Shown here piece by piece: positions 47,842 to 57,388 of a stretch of 64,000 nucleotides of DNA. Made by a program: the position numbers and the translations under genes. Each line of letters opens with the position of its first letter. Position 1 is the first letter of the stretch. The notes under the pieces are model-generated. The model did not search any database. It had not been told where the DNA came from and saw only the letters and a list, made by a program, of their open reading frames with translations. Origin of the DNA: Rheinheimera sp. SA_1 (GTDB lineage: Bacteria > Pseudomonadota > Gammaproteobacteria > Enterobacterales > Alteromonadaceae); contig NZ_LXWK01000015.1 in the NCBI RefSeq assembly GCF_001669775.1, positions 186,001 to 250,000 on the forward strand. The letters are read 5' to 3'.

Positions 47842-49896
47842 ATGACAGGCGTACACACTCAAAACCGTTGGTTGTTCATCCTGTTGCTCTTTTTTTTATG
47901 CATCGCAGCGACATGCTACGCTGCAACGCCAGAACAGCGGCTGGAGCAAATAAAACTCGATAGCAAATCACGGCCGCGCGAGGTCAACATCGCAATCGAC
48001 GCCTGGCTGGCTGAACTACCAGCCCCATCACTGGCAATTCGGGAACACCTCGTCACAACCAAAGCCTTTAACTTGATGGTGCTGTCTGATTATGACAGCG
48101 CGCAGCAGTTGCTAGACAGCTGGTTACAGGAAGTTCAGGCGACAGAGCCTGCAAAAACCACAAGAGCCATTGAAATATCCGGCTATATTGCGATGCGCCG
48201 TGGTGATCACAGTAAAGCCACGACTTTATTACAACAAGCGGTGGCACTGGCGACCCGCTTTAATCAACCCGAGCGTCAGATTACCACCCGTATTTATTCA
48301 GCCATGCATGCGATGCAGATGGGGCAAAATCAAACGGCACTGGAGTTATTTGCAGCCGCTGAGAAGCTTAATCAGCAATATCAATTTGGCTACCTGAAAG
48401 TAAATATTCAAAACAATCTGAGTTATTTATATATTCAGCTGGGTGATTATCAAAAAGCACTGACTCTTTTAACTGCGGCGCTAACCGATCCGACCTATTT
48501 ACCGGCAGATTTGATTTACGTCCGGATGAATCTGGCGCGCTGTTATGTCGAGCTCAAACGTTACTCAGAAGCCGAGCCACATGCCCGCCTTGCGTTACAG
48601 GGTTATCAGCAACGGGAAGATCCTTTTTATCAGAGCGTGGTCTATCTGCTGCTGACTGAAATAGCTTTTCACCAGCATCGCTTGCTGGACGCTGGAAATG
48701 CGTTGCAACCTGCGCTGATGCTAGCTGAAAAACATCAGCTAAATCAGCAGCTATCTGATGGATATCTGCTAAAAAGTCAGATATTACAACAACAGGCAAA
48801 ACCAGAAGCTGCCTTGACAGCGTTACAGCAACATCTGACGCACTACAAAAAATATCACAATGCCGAAGCGCAACAACAACTGCTACAGCTACGAAATCAG
48901 ATTGATACGTTAAGGCAGCAACAACAAATAGCTGAATTAGAGCAAAAATTAGAGCTGAATAGCTTAGAAGAAAAACATCAAAAGCGCGCCATTTGGATCA
49001 GCGTTACCGCGGCGATTGCTGTGGTTTTACTATTGTTGTTTTTGATCCGGCAGCAGCAGAAAAAACGCCAGCAAGCCGAACATTATTCAAACGAGCTGGC
49101 CCTGTCCTACCAACAACTACAACAAACCCAGCGTCATCTGATCGCCTCAGAAAAAATGGCGGCAATAGCAGGAATGGTCGCTGGCCTCGCCCATGAACTG
49201 AACACGCCACTTGGCATACTGACCACCGCAGTCAGTCTGTTACAGGAAAAAACCGCTGAGTTTAACCAAAAGCTGCAAAGTGGCCTGACCCGGCTGGATC
49301 TGCAGCTTTATCTGACCACAGCCGACGACGTGCATCAGTTGTCCGCTCATAATGTCGAACGTTGTGCCCGGCTGGTGCAGAATTTCAAGCAATTGGCCGT
49401 GCAACGCAGCGATGAAATAACCACCTTTCATTTGCGTCAACTCATTGCGGATATCCTGCCATTATTGGATTCACGTTTTCACGAACAGAAGGTGGTGGTT
49501 CGTTACGAGCAAACAGATCTGTGGCTGCACGCAGATATTCAACATTTTCAGTTACTGCTACTTGAACTACTAACCAACTCGGTATTACACGCCTTTTTTG
49601 GTCGCACACAAGGTGAAATTGAACTATCGACCCGCTTCACAAAAGATCATTGGGAGCTGCATTATCGAGACGATGGCGTGGGCTTTACATCGGCGGCGCC
49701 AGACAAAGTATTTGAGCCTTTTTATACCACCAGTCGGCACAGTGGTCACGCCGGTCTTGGCTTAAATCTGGTGTATAACCTGGTCACTGTGGCCCTGGAA
49801 GGTGAGATTGAAGCGGTTCAGGTAAGTACAGGCTTTGCGTTATGTTGCCGCTTACCACGGCAATTGCTGGCACAGTCGTCGACGAGCGCTCATTAG
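47842..49896 (+). CDS. TPR-containing membrane sensor histidine kinase (orphan)
   Basis: The 684-residue protein has a signal peptide or first helix (about 9-27), then a periplasmic domain of about 340 residues built of TPR-like helical repeats (e.g. LSYLYIQLGDYQKAL, LARCYVELKRYSEAE). A coiled coil, one membrane helix (about 383-402) and a second coiled coil follow. The kinase core has an H-box GLAHELNTPLG with phospho-acceptor His451, an N-box LLELLTNSVLHAF, G1 DDGVGF and G2 GHAGLGLNLV. No receiver domain and no response regulator gene lie nearby, so the partner is elsewhere. The TPR sensor suggests a protein or peptide signal. It is terminated by a good hairpin. Confidence 0.9.
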   Translation: MTGVHTQNRWLFILLLFFLCIAATCYAATPEQRLEQIKLDSKSRPREVNIAIDAWLAELPAPSLAIREHLVTTKAFNLMVLSDYDSAQQLLDSWLQEVQATEPAKTTRAIEISGYIAMRRGDHSKATTLLQQAVALATRFNQPERQITTRIYSAMHAMQMGQNQTALELFAAAEKLNQQYQFGYLKVNIQNNLSYLYIQLGDYQKALTLLTAALTDPTYLPADLIYVRMNLARCYVELKRYSEAEPHARLALQGYQQREDPFYQSVVYLLLTEIAFHQHRLLDAGNALQPALMLAEKHQLNQQLSDGYLLKSQILQQQAKPEAALTALQQHLTHYKKYHNAEAQQQLLQLRNQIDTLRQQQQIAELEQKLELNSLEEKHQKRAIWISVTAAIAVVLLLLFLIRQQQKKRQQAEHYSNELALSYQQLQQTQRHLIASEKMAAIAGMVAGLAHELNTPLGILTTAVSLLQEKTAEFNQKLQSGLTRLDLQLYLTTADDVHQLSAHNVERCARLVQNFKQLAVQRSDEITTFHLRQLIADILPLLDSRFHEQKVVVRYEQTDLWLHADIQHFQLLLLELLTNSVLHAFFGRTQGEIELSTRFTKDHWELHYRDDGVGFTSAAPDKVFEPFYTTSRHSGHAGLGLNLVYNLVTVALEGEIEAVQVSTGFALCCRLPRQLLAQSSTSAH

Positions 49897-49989
49897 CAGT
49901 AAACACTGTTTTTTTTGAGAAATCTGCGATCAGTTCTGAATTTGCGTAGCAATTTCAAGCTTGTCCTGTTAATGGCCAATTTCAATCCA

Positions 49990-50019
49990 TAAAAAAACCC
50001 GCACCAGGCGGGTTTTTTA
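49990..50019. terminator. Bidirectional terminator between the kinase gene and sucD
   Basis: ACCCGC and GCGGGT (49997-50013) form a stem with a T-run to the right and an A-run to the left, serving both convergent transcripts. Confidence 0.9.
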
Positions 50020-50041
50020 CACACTAAAAACTAAAAAGCTA

Positions 50042-50914
50042 TTACCAGCCAGTCAGTTCACGCAGTGCTTTACCGATGTCTGCCAGAGAACGGACGGTTT
50101 TCACGCCAGCGTCTTCCAGAGCACGGAATTTGTCATCAGCTGTACCTTTACCACCAGAGATGATGGCGCCAGCGTGGCCCATGCGCTTACCGGCAGGTGC
50201 AGTTACACCAGCAATGTAAGAAACAACAGGCTTAGTCACGTTTGCTTTGATATAAGCAGCCGCTTCTTCTTCAGCAGTACCACCGATTTCACCGATCATG
50301 ATGATCGCTTCAGTCTGTGGATCTTCCTGGAATAATTTCAGGATGTCGATGAAGTTAGAACCTGGGATTGGGTCACCACCGATACCGACACAAGTCGATT
50401 GGCCGAAACCTTCATCTGTGGTTTGTTTCACAGCTTCATAGGTCAGAGTGCCTGAACGTGAAACGATACCAACTTTACCTGGCTTGTGGATATGGCCTGG
50501 CATGATACCAATTTTACATTCACCTGGCGTGATCACGCCTGGGCAGTTTGGACCAATCATCCGTACGCCTTTACGATCGATGTATTCTTTAACGAATAAC
50601 ATGTCGATCGTTGGGATACCTTCAGTGATACAAACAATCAGCTCTAAGCCAGCATCAGCAGCTTCGATGATCGCATCTTTACAGAAAGGTGCCGGTACGT
50701 AAATCACAGTCGCAGTTGCGCCAGTCGCAGCAACAGCTTCTTTGACGGTGTTGAACACTGGTAAACCAATGTGGGTCGTGCCGCCTTTACCTGGGCTTAC
50801 ACCACCAACCATCTGAGTGCCGTATTCCAGCGCTTGAGTGGAGTGGAAAGTACCCTGGCTACCAGTGAAACCCTGACAGATGACCTTAGTGTCTTTGTTG
50901 ATGATAATAGACAT
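50042..50914 (-). CDS. sucD: Succinyl-CoA synthetase alpha subunit
   Basis: The 290-residue subunit binds CoA ([10 protein letters not shown] near 16-25) and carries the phosphorylated His247 in [11 protein letters not shown]. With SucC it converts succinyl-CoA to succinate with nucleotide triphosphate formation. Its ATG overlaps the sucC stop (TAATG). It is the last gene of the sdh-suc block. Confidence 0.97.
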   Translation of the reverse strand: MSIIINKDTKVICQGFTGSQGTFHSTQALEYGTQMVGGVSPGKGGTTHIGLPVFNTVKEAVAATGATATVIYVPAPFCKDAIIEAADAGLELIVCITEGIPTIDMLFVKEYIDRKGVRMIGPNCPGVITPGECKIGIMPGHIHKPGKVGIVSRSGTLTYEAVKQTTDEGFGQSTCVGIGGDPIPGSNFIDILKLFQEDPQTEAIIMIGEIGGTAEEEAAAYIKANVTKPVVSYIAGVTAPAGKRMGHAGAIISGGKGTADDKFRALEDAGVKTVRSLADIGKALRELTGW

Positions 50915-52080
50915 TATTTGCCCTCCGCGGCTTTCACAACAGCTTTTGCAGCTTCAGATAATGAGTTAGCAGCAATGATGTTCAGGCCAGAGTTTTGCAA
51001 CTTCTGTGCGCCTAATTCAGCGTTGTTACCTTCTAAACGCACCACAACCGGTACGCTTACACCCACTTCTTCAACCGCACCAATGATACCTTCAGCGATC
51101 ATGTCGCAACGAACGATACCACCGAAGATGTTGACGAATACTGCTTTCACAGCTGAGTCAGACAGGATGATTTTGAATGCTTCGGTCACGCGCTCTTTGG
51201 TCGCGCCGCCGCCAACGTCCAGGAAGTTTGCTGGTTGGCCACCGCTTAATTTCACGATGTCCATAGTACCCATAGCTAAACCGGCACCGTTCACCATACA
51301 ACCGATGTTACCTTCTAAAGCAACATAGTTCAGTTCCCACTGAGCAGCACGGGCTTCACGCTCGTCTTCTTGTGATGGGTCATGGTAAGCGCGCAGTTTT
51401 GGCTGGCGGTATAATGCATTGCTATCAGCAACGAGTTTGGCGTCTAAGCAGTGCAGGTTACCGGCAGAAGTAATGACCAATGGGTTTACTTCGATCATCG
51501 CCAGATCCAGATCAACGAACATCTTGGCGAGGCCTAAGTAGATGTTAGTGAACTGCTTGATTTGCGTCGCATTTAAGCCAAGTTGGAACGCGATTTCACG
51601 GGCTTGGAACGCTTGCGCGCCAACCAGTGGATCGATAGCCATCTTGATGATTTTTTCCGGGCTTTCTTCGGCCACTTTCTCGATGTCAACGCCACCTTCA
51701 GTCGACGCCATGAAAATGATACGACGGCTTGAGCGATCGACCACGGCACCTAAGTACAGCTCTTTCTCGATATCGGTACAGGTTTCTACCAGGATCTTGG
51801 TAACAGGCTGACCTTTTTCGTCAGTTTGATACGTAACCAGATTTTTACCCAGCCAATTTTGGGCAAAGTTACGGATCTCTTCTTTAGAAGTAACTAATTT
51901 CACACCGCCCGCTTTACCGCGACCACCAGCGTGAACCTGAGCTTTCACTACCCACTTGTTCCCACCAATGCGGTCTGCTGCTTCTGCTGCTGCTTGTGGA
52001 GTTTCTTCCGCATAGCCTTCAGATACAGGTAAACCGTATTCGCGAAACAGCTGTTTTGCCTGATACTCGTGCAAATTCAT
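50914..52080 (-). CDS. sucC: Succinyl-CoA synthetase beta subunit
   Basis: The 388-residue ATP-grasp subunit begins [18 protein letters not shown], contains [16 protein letters not shown] and the [13 protein letters not shown] / [12 protein letters not shown] blocks, and matches E. coli SucC in length. It is separated from sucB by 251 bases containing a long ERIC-like element, which is large for these usually tight genes. Confidence 0.97.
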   Translation of the reverse strand: MNLHEYQAKQLFREYGLPVSEGYAEETPQAAAEAADRIGGNKWVVKAQVHAGGRGKAGGVKLVTSKEEIRNFAQNWLGKNLVTYQTDEKGQPVTKILVETCTDIEKELYLGAVVDRSSRRIIFMASTEGGVDIEKVAEESPEKIIKMAIDPLVGAQAFQAREIAFQLGLNATQIKQFTNIYLGLAKMFVDLDLAMIEVNPLVITSAGNLHCLDAKLVADSNALYRQPKLRAYHDPSQEDEREARAAQWELNYVALEGNIGCMVNGAGLAMGTMDIVKLSGGQPANFLDVGGGATKERVTEAFKIILSDSAVKAVFVNIFGGIVRCDMIAEGIIGAVEEVGVSVPVVVRLEGNNAELGAQKLQNSGLNIIAANSLSEAAKAVVKAAEGK

Positions 52081-52201
52081 GGCTTATTTCCGTTTTTCTT
52101 TAGTTTGTGACCGGGTAACCGGCCTGACCCATTGAGCAAAGGCAACGCCTCGCCCAGATGATTTAGAGATGATAGCTGCTGCCATCACCTCCGGTTTTCG
52201 T

Positions 52202-52329
52202 TTTACCCTTCATCCTTGAAGTTGCGGGGTTGTTGCCTTCGTTCGTTCGCCCCAGTCACATAGAACTACTATGTTCGTGGGGCCTCTCTCACTCGCCGCC
52301 TACCCGCATCTTCAATGATTTTGGGTATA
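52202..52329 (-). repeat. ERIC/IRU-like element, 128 bp, between sucB and sucC
   Basis: The ends are TTTACCC (52202-52208) and GGGTATA (52323-52329). Read on the minus strand it matches the element at 27981 over both flanks. A central hairpin pairs CCCCA and TGGGG, with ACATAG/CTATGT inside (about 52250-52282). It equals the size of the classic ERIC (about 127 bp). The end lies two bases from the sucB stop codon. Confidence 0.85.
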
Positions 52330-52331
52330 TA

Positions 52332-53519
52332 TTAGATATCCAACAGAATACGGGTTGGATCTTCTAACAATTCTTTGATCGTGACCAGGAAACCGACCGA
52401 CTCTTTGCCGTCGATGATCCGGTGATCGTAAGACAGTGCCAGGTACATCATTGGCAGGATTTCCATCTTGCCATCAACCACCATCACCCGATCCTGGATC
52501 TTATGCATACCCAGAATAGCTGATTGTGGTGGGTTGATAATTGGCGTAGACATCAGAGAGCCAAACACACCACCATTGGTGATGGTGAAGTTACCGCCGG
52601 TTAAATCATCCATTGATAATTTACCGTCACGGCCTTTCAGTGCTAATTCTTTGATGGCTTTTTCAATTTCAGCCAGATTCATTTTGTCGCAATCACGCAG
52701 TACCGGTGTGACCAGACCACGTGGTGTTGACACCGCAATGCTGACATCAAAATAGTTGTGATACACGATGTCATCGCCGTCAATCGCCGCATTCACTTCA
52801 GGGAAACGCTTCAGCGCTTCTGTGACTGCTTTGACATAAAACGACATAAAGCCTAACCGGATACCATGACGTTTTTCAAACACGTCTTGATACTGCTTAC
52901 GCAGTTCCATGATTGGCTTCATGTTCACTTCGTTAAAAGTGGTCAGCATCGCTGTAGAATTTTTCGCTTCCAGCAGACGGTTGGCAATCGTTTTACGCAG
53001 ACGGGTCATCGGTACACGTTTTTGTGAACGGTCACCGACAACTGCCGCTGGTGCTGCAACTGCGGCCGGAGCTGCTTTTGCTGCTGGGGCTGCTGGTGCA
53101 CCTGACAGGAATTTCTCCACGTCTTCTTTGGTAACGCGGCCATTTTTGCCAGAACCCTGGATTTTCGAAGCGTCCAGACCTTTTTCAGCAATCAGACGAC
53201 GTACTGACGGTGTTAAAGCGTCATCGGCATCTGCGCTGGCAGCGGCTGGTGCTGCTGCGGCGGCAACTGGTGCAGCGGCGGCAGTTGCACCGGCATTCAG
53301 ATGACCAATCACCTGCTCAGCGAGCACTGTAGCGCCTTCAGCGTGGACGATTTCGCCCATCACGCCATCAGCCTGAGCCACGACTTCTAATACGACTTTG
53401 TCAGTTTCGATATCAACCAAAACCTGGTCACGGCTGACGGCTTCACCTGTTTTTACATGCCAGGTAGCAATAGTTGCATCAGCAACCGATTCGGGTAGTA
53501 CTGGGACTTTAATTTCCAC
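52332..53519 (-). CDS. sucB: 2-oxoglutarate dehydrogenase E2, dihydrolipoamide succinyltransferase
   Basis: The protein of 395 residues has an N-terminal lipoyl domain with [11 protein letters not shown] (lipoyl Lys41), an Ala-rich linker (about 82-98), a peripheral-subunit binding domain (about 102-140, [16 protein letters not shown]), a second Ala-rich linker, and the catalytic core with DHRIIDG (His366, Asp370). One lipoyl domain, as in E. coli. The start is GTG at 53519 with AGGTGAC upstream. Works with SucA and the shared E3 (lpd, not present). Confidence 0.96.
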   Translation of the reverse strand: MEIKVPVLPESVADATIATWHVKTGEAVSRDQVLVDIETDKVVLEVVAQADGVMGEIVHAEGATVLAEQVIGHLNAGATAAAAPVAAAAAPAAASADADDALTPSVRRLIAEKGLDASKIQGSGKNGRVTKEDVEKFLSGAPAAPAAKAAPAAVAAPAAVVGDRSQKRVPMTRLRKTIANRLLEAKNSTAMLTTFNEVNMKPIMELRKQYQDVFEKRHGIRLGFMSFYVKAVTEALKRFPEVNAAIDGDDIVYHNYFDVSIAVSTPRGLVTPVLRDCDKMNLAEIEKAIKELALKGRDGKLSMDDLTGGNFTITNGGVFGSLMSTPIINPPQSAILGMHKIQDRVMVVDGKMEILPMMYLALSYDHRIIDGKESVGFLVTIKELLEDPTRILLDI

Positions 53520-53585
53520 TTTGTCACCTTTTTACAGATTGGTCTGCGTTTGTGTTCAGTCTTACAAAGCCAAAGCCAGTGTGAT

Positions 53586-53617
53586 TATACCCTTCATCCT
53601 GAAAGATTCGGGGTATA
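53586..53617 (-). repeat. Short ERIC-like derivative (32 bp) between sucA and sucB
   Basis: TATACCC (53586-53592) and GGGTATA (53611-53617) enclose an 18-base interior that matches one end of the long elements (TTCATCCT..AAGATTCG). It looks like a long element with its centre deleted. Confidence 0.8.
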
Positions 53618-53668
53618 AACATACACTGACCAGAATTCATGCTGTGGCCTGGCCACAGCGATAAAGTA

Positions 53669-56476
53669 TTAACCCAGCGTCAAGGCCGCATTGACCAGCG
53701 CTTGTTGCTGTTTATTGTGTACTGACAAATAACCCACAGCTGGTGATGACGATGCATCACGTCCGGCATAACTTAAGCTTGCGCCTTTCGGGATCGCGGC
53801 CCAGAAGTTATGTTGACTGCAGTACCAGGCGCCTTGGTTTTGCGGCTCTTCCTGACACCAGACAAAATCGGTCACTTGCGGGTATTGCGCCAGAACTTTG
53901 CTCATTTCGTCTTGCGGGAACGGATACAGCTGCTCGACGCGTACAATCACAACATTGGTCTGGTTACGTTTACGGCGCTCTTCCAGTAAGTCGAAATAGA
54001 CTTTACCGCTACAGAACACTACACGTTTCACATCAGCTGGTTTGATGTCATCAATCTCAGCAATCACGTTCTGGAACTGACCTGAAGCGATCTCTTCCAA
54101 AGTAGATGTGGCCAGAGGATGGCGTAATAAAGATTTTGGCGACATTACAATGAGCGGACGGCGCATTGGACGCACCATCTGCCGGCGGATCATCGCATAC
54201 ACCTGAGCCGGCGTGGTCGGAACCACTACTTGCATATTGTGATCAGCACAAAGTTGCAGGAAACGTTCTAACCGCGCAGAAGAGTGCTCCGGGCCCTGGC
54301 CTTCGTAACCATGTGGTAACAACAGCGTCAGACCACAGAGACGGCCCCACTTCTGTTCGCCAGAACTTAAGAACTGGTCAATCACCACCTGGGCGCCGTT
54401 GGCGAAATCACCAAACTGACCTTCCCAAATCACTAAAGCGCGTGGCTCAGCTGTGGCATAACCATATTCAAACGCCAGTACTGCTTCTTCCGATAAAGCA
54501 GAGTCAAAAACCTGGAACGGGCCTTGCGACTCGCTGATATGCTCAAGCGGCGTATAAGTAGAAGCATCACTTTGACTATGCAATACAGCGTGGCGGTGGA
54601 AGAAAGTACCACGGCCTGAGTCCTGACCGACGATGCGGATGCGTGAACCGTTACCAACAGTTGCGGCATAAGCCAGAATTTCGGCAAAACCCCAGTCGAT
54701 TTTTTTCTCGCCTTTCAGCATCAAAGCACGGTCTTCATAGACTTTGCCAACCTGACGCTGCAAGGTATGCTCGGCCGGAATGGCAATGGCTTTTTCACCC
54801 ATCGCCACTAAATCGGCGACGCTCATGCTGGCATCGTAAGTAGCAGTCCAGTCGTGGCCTAAGAATGGTGTCCAGTCGACCGCAACTTCGGTCATCGCTT
54901 TCCACTCATCTACCACACAATCGCCTTTATCCAGCGCGTTGCGGTAGTCATCGACCATCGCTTGTACTTCTTCCGCGCTAAACTGGCCAGCTTTAATCAG
55001 CTTGTCAGCGTATAGCTCACGTGGCGTTGGGTGCTTTTTGATTTTCTGATACATCAGCGGTTGAGTCGCATTTGGCTCATCCGCTTCGTTGTGACCGTTA
55101 CGACGGTAACATACCAAATCAATCACCACATCGCGTTTAAAGGTGTTGCGATAATCAACAGCGAGTTGAGCAACAAACACCACGGCTTCCGGATCATCAC
55201 CGTTGACGTGAAAAATTGGTGCCTGCACCATCTTGGCGATATCAGTACAGTATTCAGTTGAACGGGTATCTTCAGGATTGGACGTGGTAAAACCAACCTG
55301 GTTGTTAATCACCAGGCGAATAGTACCGCCGACTTTAAAGGCGCGGGTTTGTGAAATATTAAAGGTTTCAGCGACCACACCCTGACCGGCAAAGGCCGAA
55401 TCACCATGAATAGTGATAGGTAGCGCTAAAGAACCGTCGGTACAACCACGACGATCCAAACGCGCACGTACTGAACCAATGACTACCGGGTTAACGATTT
55501 CTAAGTGCGACGGGTTAAACGCCAGTGCTAAATGCACGTCGCCGCCTTTGGTGGCGAAATCTGACGAGAAACCCATATGGTATTTCACATCGCCTGCACC
55601 AACAACTTCGTATTTACCGGCGAATTCGTCAAACAGTTTGCCTGGGTTTTTCCCCAAAACGTTAACTAAGGTATTTAAACGACCACGGTGCGCCATACCA
55701 ATGACACAGTCTTTGGCACCTTGTTCGCCAGCACGGTGGATCATCGCTTTGAGCATCGGGATCATGGCATCGCCACCTTCCAGACCAAAGCGTTTGGCAC
55801 CAGGGAATTTATTCGACAAATAGCGCTCAAGACCGTCAGCGGCAACTAAGCCTTTGAGGATGCCGGCTTTGGTCGCTTTGTCATAATTTGGGGTTGAACG
55901 AACTGATTCTAAGCGTTGTTGGATCCAGCGTTTTTCATCCGTGGATACGATGTGCATATATTCTGCACCAATCGAACCGCAGTAGGTGGTTTCCAGCGCT
56001 GCAACCAGTTCACCCAGTTTCATCGTCTCGGTACCGGCGACAAAAGATCCGACGTTATATTCATCGTCAAAATCAGCCGGACCTAAGTCATGGAAAGATA
56101 ATTCTAAATCACGGACTCGTTGGCGTTTCCACAGATCCAATGGATCGAGTTTCGCATGTTGGTGCCCCCGGAAACGGAAAGCATTAATGAGTTGCAGTAC
56201 CTTAACCTGCCGACCATCACCACCACCAGAGGGTGCAACAATCACTTCGCGGTGTTTGTTTTTGGCAAGATCAATAAATTGCTGGCGAATATCAGAATGC
56301 CGGGATTCTAATTCTACACCTTCAATTTTTGGCAATTTGGCGAAGAATTCGCGCCATTCATCACCAACACTGGTAGGTTCAGCTAAGTAGGATTCATAGA
56401 GTTCATCTACATAGGCCATGTTGCCACCGCCAAGATGAGAAGACTCCAACCACGCCTTCATTACACCTTCGTGCAT
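53669..56476 (-). CDS. sucA: 2-oxoglutarate dehydrogenase E1
   Basis: The 935-residue thiamine-diphosphate enzyme decarboxylates 2-oxoglutarate and transfers the succinyl group to SucB. The N-terminal MKAWLESSHLGGGNMAYVDELYESYL resembles the E. coli E2-binding start (shown here only in outline). GMAHRGRLNTLVNVLGK and GDSAFAGQGVVAE belong to the ThDP fold, and YEGQGPEHSSARLERFLQ to the C-terminal half. The ATG at 56476 gives MHEGVMKAWL, with an internal ATG five codons on. Confidence 0.97.
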   Translation of the reverse strand: MHEGVMKAWLESSHLGGGNMAYVDELYESYLAEPTSVGDEWREFFAKLPKIEGVELESRHSDIRQQFIDLAKNKHREVIVAPSGGGDGRQVKVLQLINAFRFRGHQHAKLDPLDLWKRQRVRDLELSFHDLGPADFDDEYNVGSFVAGTETMKLGELVAALETTYCGSIGAEYMHIVSTDEKRWIQQRLESVRSTPNYDKATKAGILKGLVAADGLERYLSNKFPGAKRFGLEGGDAMIPMLKAMIHRAGEQGAKDCVIGMAHRGRLNTLVNVLGKNPGKLFDEFAGKYEVVGAGDVKYHMGFSSDFATKGGDVHLALAFNPSHLEIVNPVVIGSVRARLDRRGCTDGSLALPITIHGDSAFAGQGVVAETFNISQTRAFKVGGTIRLVINNQVGFTTSNPEDTRSTEYCTDIAKMVQAPIFHVNGDDPEAVVFVAQLAVDYRNTFKRDVVIDLVCYRRNGHNEADEPNATQPLMYQKIKKHPTPRELYADKLIKAGQFSAEEVQAMVDDYRNALDKGDCVVDEWKAMTEVAVDWTPFLGHDWTATYDASMSVADLVAMGEKAIAIPAEHTLQRQVGKVYEDRALMLKGEKKIDWGFAEILAYAATVGNGSRIRIVGQDSGRGTFFHRHAVLHSQSDASTYTPLEHISESQGPFQVFDSALSEEAVLAFEYGYATAEPRALVIWEGQFGDFANGAQVVIDQFLSSGEQKWGRLCGLTLLLPHGYEGQGPEHSSARLERFLQLCADHNMQVVVPTTPAQVYAMIRRQMVRPMRRPLIVMSPKSLLRHPLATSTLEEIASGQFQNVIAEIDDIKPADVKRVVFCSGKVYFDLLEERRKRNQTNVVIVRVEQLYPFPQDEMSKVLAQYPQVTDFVWCQEEPQNQGAWYCSQHNFWAAIPKGASLSYAGRDASSSPAVGYLSVHNKQQQALVNAALTLG

Positions 56477-56571
56477 TTACTTTCCCTTATCTCGAAGCAC
56501 CTGGAAAAAAGTAGCAAAAAAATAGCCATGGTACAGGTTTTATAGCCATTTTTTCCTGATTGATACTCAGC

Positions 56572-56603
56572 TATACCCGTCGTCCTTGAAGATTCGGGGT
56601 ATA
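56572..56603 (-). repeat. Short ERIC-like derivative (32 bp) between sdhB and sucA
   Basis: TATACCC (56572-56578) and GGGTATA (56597-56603) enclose GTCGTCCTTGAAGATTCG, matching one end of the long elements. It is the same length as the copy at 53586 and in the same orientation, with several base differences. Confidence 0.82.
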
Positions 56604-56656
56604 CACCAGCCTGTGTACCGTTATGTGAAGCTGTTGTCTGTTATGAAAGGGGCGCT

Positions 56657-57376
56657 TTACAGCGCCCGGTTTAATAACATTGATTTGATCTGGCCAATGG
56701 CTTTGGTCGGGTTTAAGCCCTTCGGACACACATTGACGCAGTTCATGATGCCGTGGCAGCGGAAAACGCTGAACGCATCATCTAAATCGTTTAATCGTTG
56801 TTCAGTCGCGGTATCACGGCTATCCGCCAGGAAACGGTAAGCATGTAACAAACCAGCTGGACCAATAAACTTATCCGGATTCCACCAGAACGACGGGCAA
56901 GAGGTTGAGCAACAAGCGCATAAAATACACTCGTACAGACCATCCAGCTTAGCGCGTTCTTCCGGTGATTGCAGATATTCACCTGCAGGCGGTAAGTCGT
57001 TATTGATTAAGTACGGTTTTACTTTCTCGTATTGAGTGTAAAACTGTGACATATCAACCACTAAGTCACGAACAACCGGTAAACCTGGTAATGGCCGAAC
57101 GACAATTTTGCCGCCCTTGCCTTTACCAACAGCCGATAAAGGCGTGATACAGGCCAGACCGTTTTTACCATTCATGTTGACGCCGTCTGAACCACAGACA
57201 CCTTCACGGCAGCTGCGACGGAAGGATAAGGTTGGGTCTTGTTCTTTCAATTTCAACAGTGCATCAAGCACCATCATGTCCCGACCTTCCGGATTGTCCA
57301 GCGTATAGTCTTGCATCCGTGGCGCATTATCGACGTCAGGGTTGTAACGATAAACAGAGAATTCAAGCTTCTTCAT
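56657..57376 (-). CDS. sdhB: Succinate dehydrogenase iron-sulfur subunit
   Basis: The 239-residue protein has the [2Fe-2S] ligands in [11 protein letters not shown] with a following Cys in GLACI. The C-terminal ferredoxin part has [16 protein letters not shown] and [19 protein letters not shown], ligating the [4Fe-4S] and [3Fe-4S] clusters. Length and sequence are close to E. coli SdhB. It passes electrons from SdhA to the membrane subunits. It lies 12 bases after sdhA. Confidence 0.97.
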   Translation of the reverse strand: MKKLEFSVYRYNPDVDNAPRMQDYTLDNPEGRDMMVLDALLKLKEQDPTLSFRRSCREGVCGSDGVNMNGKNGLACITPLSAVGKGKGGKIVVRPLPGLPVVRDLVVDMSQFYTQYEKVKPYLINNDLPPAGEYLQSPEERAKLDGLYECILCACCSTSCPSFWWNPDKFIGPAGLLHAYRFLADSRDTATEQRLNDLDDAFSVFRCHGIMNCVNVCPKGLNPTKAIGQIKSMLLNRAL

Positions 57377-57388
57377 CGTCTGTCCCTC

